From Verrucomicrobiales bacterium (GTDB taxonomy: Bacteria; Verrucomicrobiota; Verrucomicrobiia; Verrucomicrobiales; DEV007), in NCBI GenBank assembly GCA_003232855.1, contig QIKC01000100.1:1-6702 (forward strand): a stretch of 6,702 nucleotides of DNA, in the 5' to 3' direction. This document shows positions 6,218 through 6,702 of the stretch, piece by piece. Positions within the stretch are counted from its first letter, which is position 1. The number at the start of each line of letters is the position of its first letter. The position numbers and the translations under genes were made by a program. The notes beneath the pieces are model-generated. The model saw only the letters and a program-made list of their open reading frames with translations, did not search any database and was not told the DNA's origin.

Positions 6218-6421
6218 ATGATCCGCAAATTCTTCCGCCGCGCCCTTCCCGCCCTCGCCCTCTCCGTCTTCGCCGCGACGATGTTCTCTAGCTGCGAGTC
6301 CACCCAAGTCGGGAACCACGACGGCACCGGACTCGACTCCGGACTCAGCAACCTCCCACAAGCCCGCCACGAGGCATGGGAGACCGGCGCCCGCTTCGGC
6401 AACATCCCGCAGTCACGCTAA
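6218..6421 (+). CDS. Small predicted lipoprotein
   Basis: The product has 67 residues. It has a basic start (MIRKFFRRA), a hydrophobic stretch (residues 9-23) and the lipobox-like FSSC with cysteine at 26, so it should be exported by Sec, lipidated and cleaved by signal peptidase II. The -3 position is F rather than the usual L, which is tolerated but not ideal. The mature part is only 42 residues, polar and without cysteine: 'ESTQVGNHDGTGLDSGLSNL' followed by 'RHEAWETGARFGNIPQSR'. I recognise no domain. It begins 49 bases after the second coiled-coil gene, on the same strand, with no terminator seen between, so it probably belongs to the same operon. An outer-membrane partner of the two inner-membrane-anchored proteins is a reasonable guess only. 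The second residue after the lipidated cysteine is S (C-E-S), which under E. coli rules would not force inner-membrane retention. Confidence 0.75.
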   Translation: MIRKFFRRALPALALSVFAATMFSSCESTQVGNHDGTGLDSGLSNLPQARHEAWETGARFGNIPQSR

Positions 6422-6430
6422 CGCGGCTCG

Positions 6431-6445
6431 CCCCGCATTTCGGGG
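6431..6445 (+). terminator. Short hairpin after the lipoprotein gene, weak terminator candidate
   Basis: CCCCG (6431-6435) and CGGGG (6441-6445) form a five-pair stem around a CATTT loop, nine bases after the lipoprotein stop. No U tract follows, so it is at best a weak or Rho-assisted end of the envelope operon. Confidence 0.25.
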
Positions 6446-6562
6446 AACCCTCAGACCGTAGCTGACGCTTCCAGCGGCAGTTCAAAATTTCTGCGAATGC
6501 CACTCCTTCGAAGCGCAGTTTCAGGGAGCACTCACAACGGCCACGTTTTCTTAATGAATTGC

Positions 6563-6640
6563 TTTTAGTGGCAGTTCCTATCCCGAGGAAAAGCTCCCTC
6601 ATCCAAATTCGCGTCCATTCGCGTCCATTCGCGGGCAAAA
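6563..6640. repeat. Dispersed-repeat-like intergenic segment with ATTCGCGTCC tandem units
   Basis: ATTCGCGTCC occurs at 6607-6616 and again at 6617-6626, followed by a third partial copy ATTCGCGG at 6627-6634. It sits in a non-coding stretch that begins around TTTTAGTGGCAGTTCC (6563-6578). From memory, segments of this kind ('GGCAGTTCC...CGAGGAAAAGC' followed by 'ATTCGCGTCC' units) recur between genes in Opitutae and related Verrucomicrobiota. Reverse-strand translations of them often appear as spurious proteins containing 'ANGREWTR'. The tandem units are seen directly, and the dispersed nature is recalled rather than tested. Apart from this and the hairpin at 6431-6445, I see nothing functional in 6422-6663. 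Confidence 0.7.
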
Positions 6641-6663
6641 ATCCGGAGAAAGGGAAAGCGGGC

Positions 6664-6702
6664 TCACCGATCATCCCGCTGCGCGACGATTTCCTGCACT
6701 TG
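6664..6702 (-). CDS. Possible C-terminal end of a convergent minus-strand gene
   Basis: On the minus strand the last 39 bases read QVQEIVAQRDDR followed by TGA (6666-6664). The peptide looks like the charged end of a bacterial protein, and a convergent gene here would explain why the repeat segment lies between two stops. Thirteen codons cannot identify a family, and the plus strand is also open here (PIIPLRDDFLHL), so the call is tentative. Confidence 0.3.
   Translation of the reverse strand, partial: QVQEIVAQRDDR

Noticed and set aside
6345..6674. 109-codon minus-strand frame containing 'ANGREWTR'
   Set aside because: It is a translation of the intergenic repeat and runs into the lipoprotein gene on the other strand. 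It is probably not a gene.
1..6702. tRNA or rRNA genes, CRISPR arrays, insertion sequences or integrase genes
   Set aside because: No cloverleaf, spaced direct-repeat array, terminal inverted repeat or transposase motif was seen by reading both strands.

Overview
The window is G+C-rich bacterial DNA. Gene content, the lack of Shine-Dalgarno sequences before most starts, and an intergenic 'ATTCGCGTCC' tandem repeat suggest a Gram-negative relative of the Verrucomicrobiota, probably class Opitutae. That placement is inferred from memory of such genomes, not from a search.

Layout. Bases 1-1302 lie on the minus strand. They hold the start of a probable MsbA-like ABC transporter and, just upstream of it with an ATGA overlap, a family 9 glycosyltransferase (heptosyltransferase type) broken by one frameshift near 700-725. 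Together they look like a lipopolysaccharide assembly and export unit. A divergent gap at 1303-1432 separates it from a plus-strand run that continues to 6421. That run holds a short RlmB-type 23S rRNA 2'-O-methyltransferase (1433-2005), a sigma-70-family sigma factor (2263-2979) with a 72-residue downstream partner (3056-3274), and a Bax inhibitor-1 family membrane protein (3378-4085). It ends with three envelope genes: two related membrane-anchored coiled-coil proteins with an MreC-like beta domain (4335-5327 and 5368-6168) and a small lipoprotein (6218-6421). The final 280 bases hold a weak hairpin, a dispersed-repeat-like segment and possibly the last codons of a convergent minus-strand gene.

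How the genes fit together. The left part concerns outer-membrane glycolipid, and rlmB is a stand-alone housekeeping gene. The sigma factor and its neighbour form a likely regulatory pair, possibly read from a near-leaderless promoter. The three-gene cluster at 4335-6421 is the least explained part and the best candidate for an undescribed system. Its two paralogous proteins should project from the inner membrane into the periplasm, one carries an acidic tandem-repeat tail, and both sit next to a lipoprotein.
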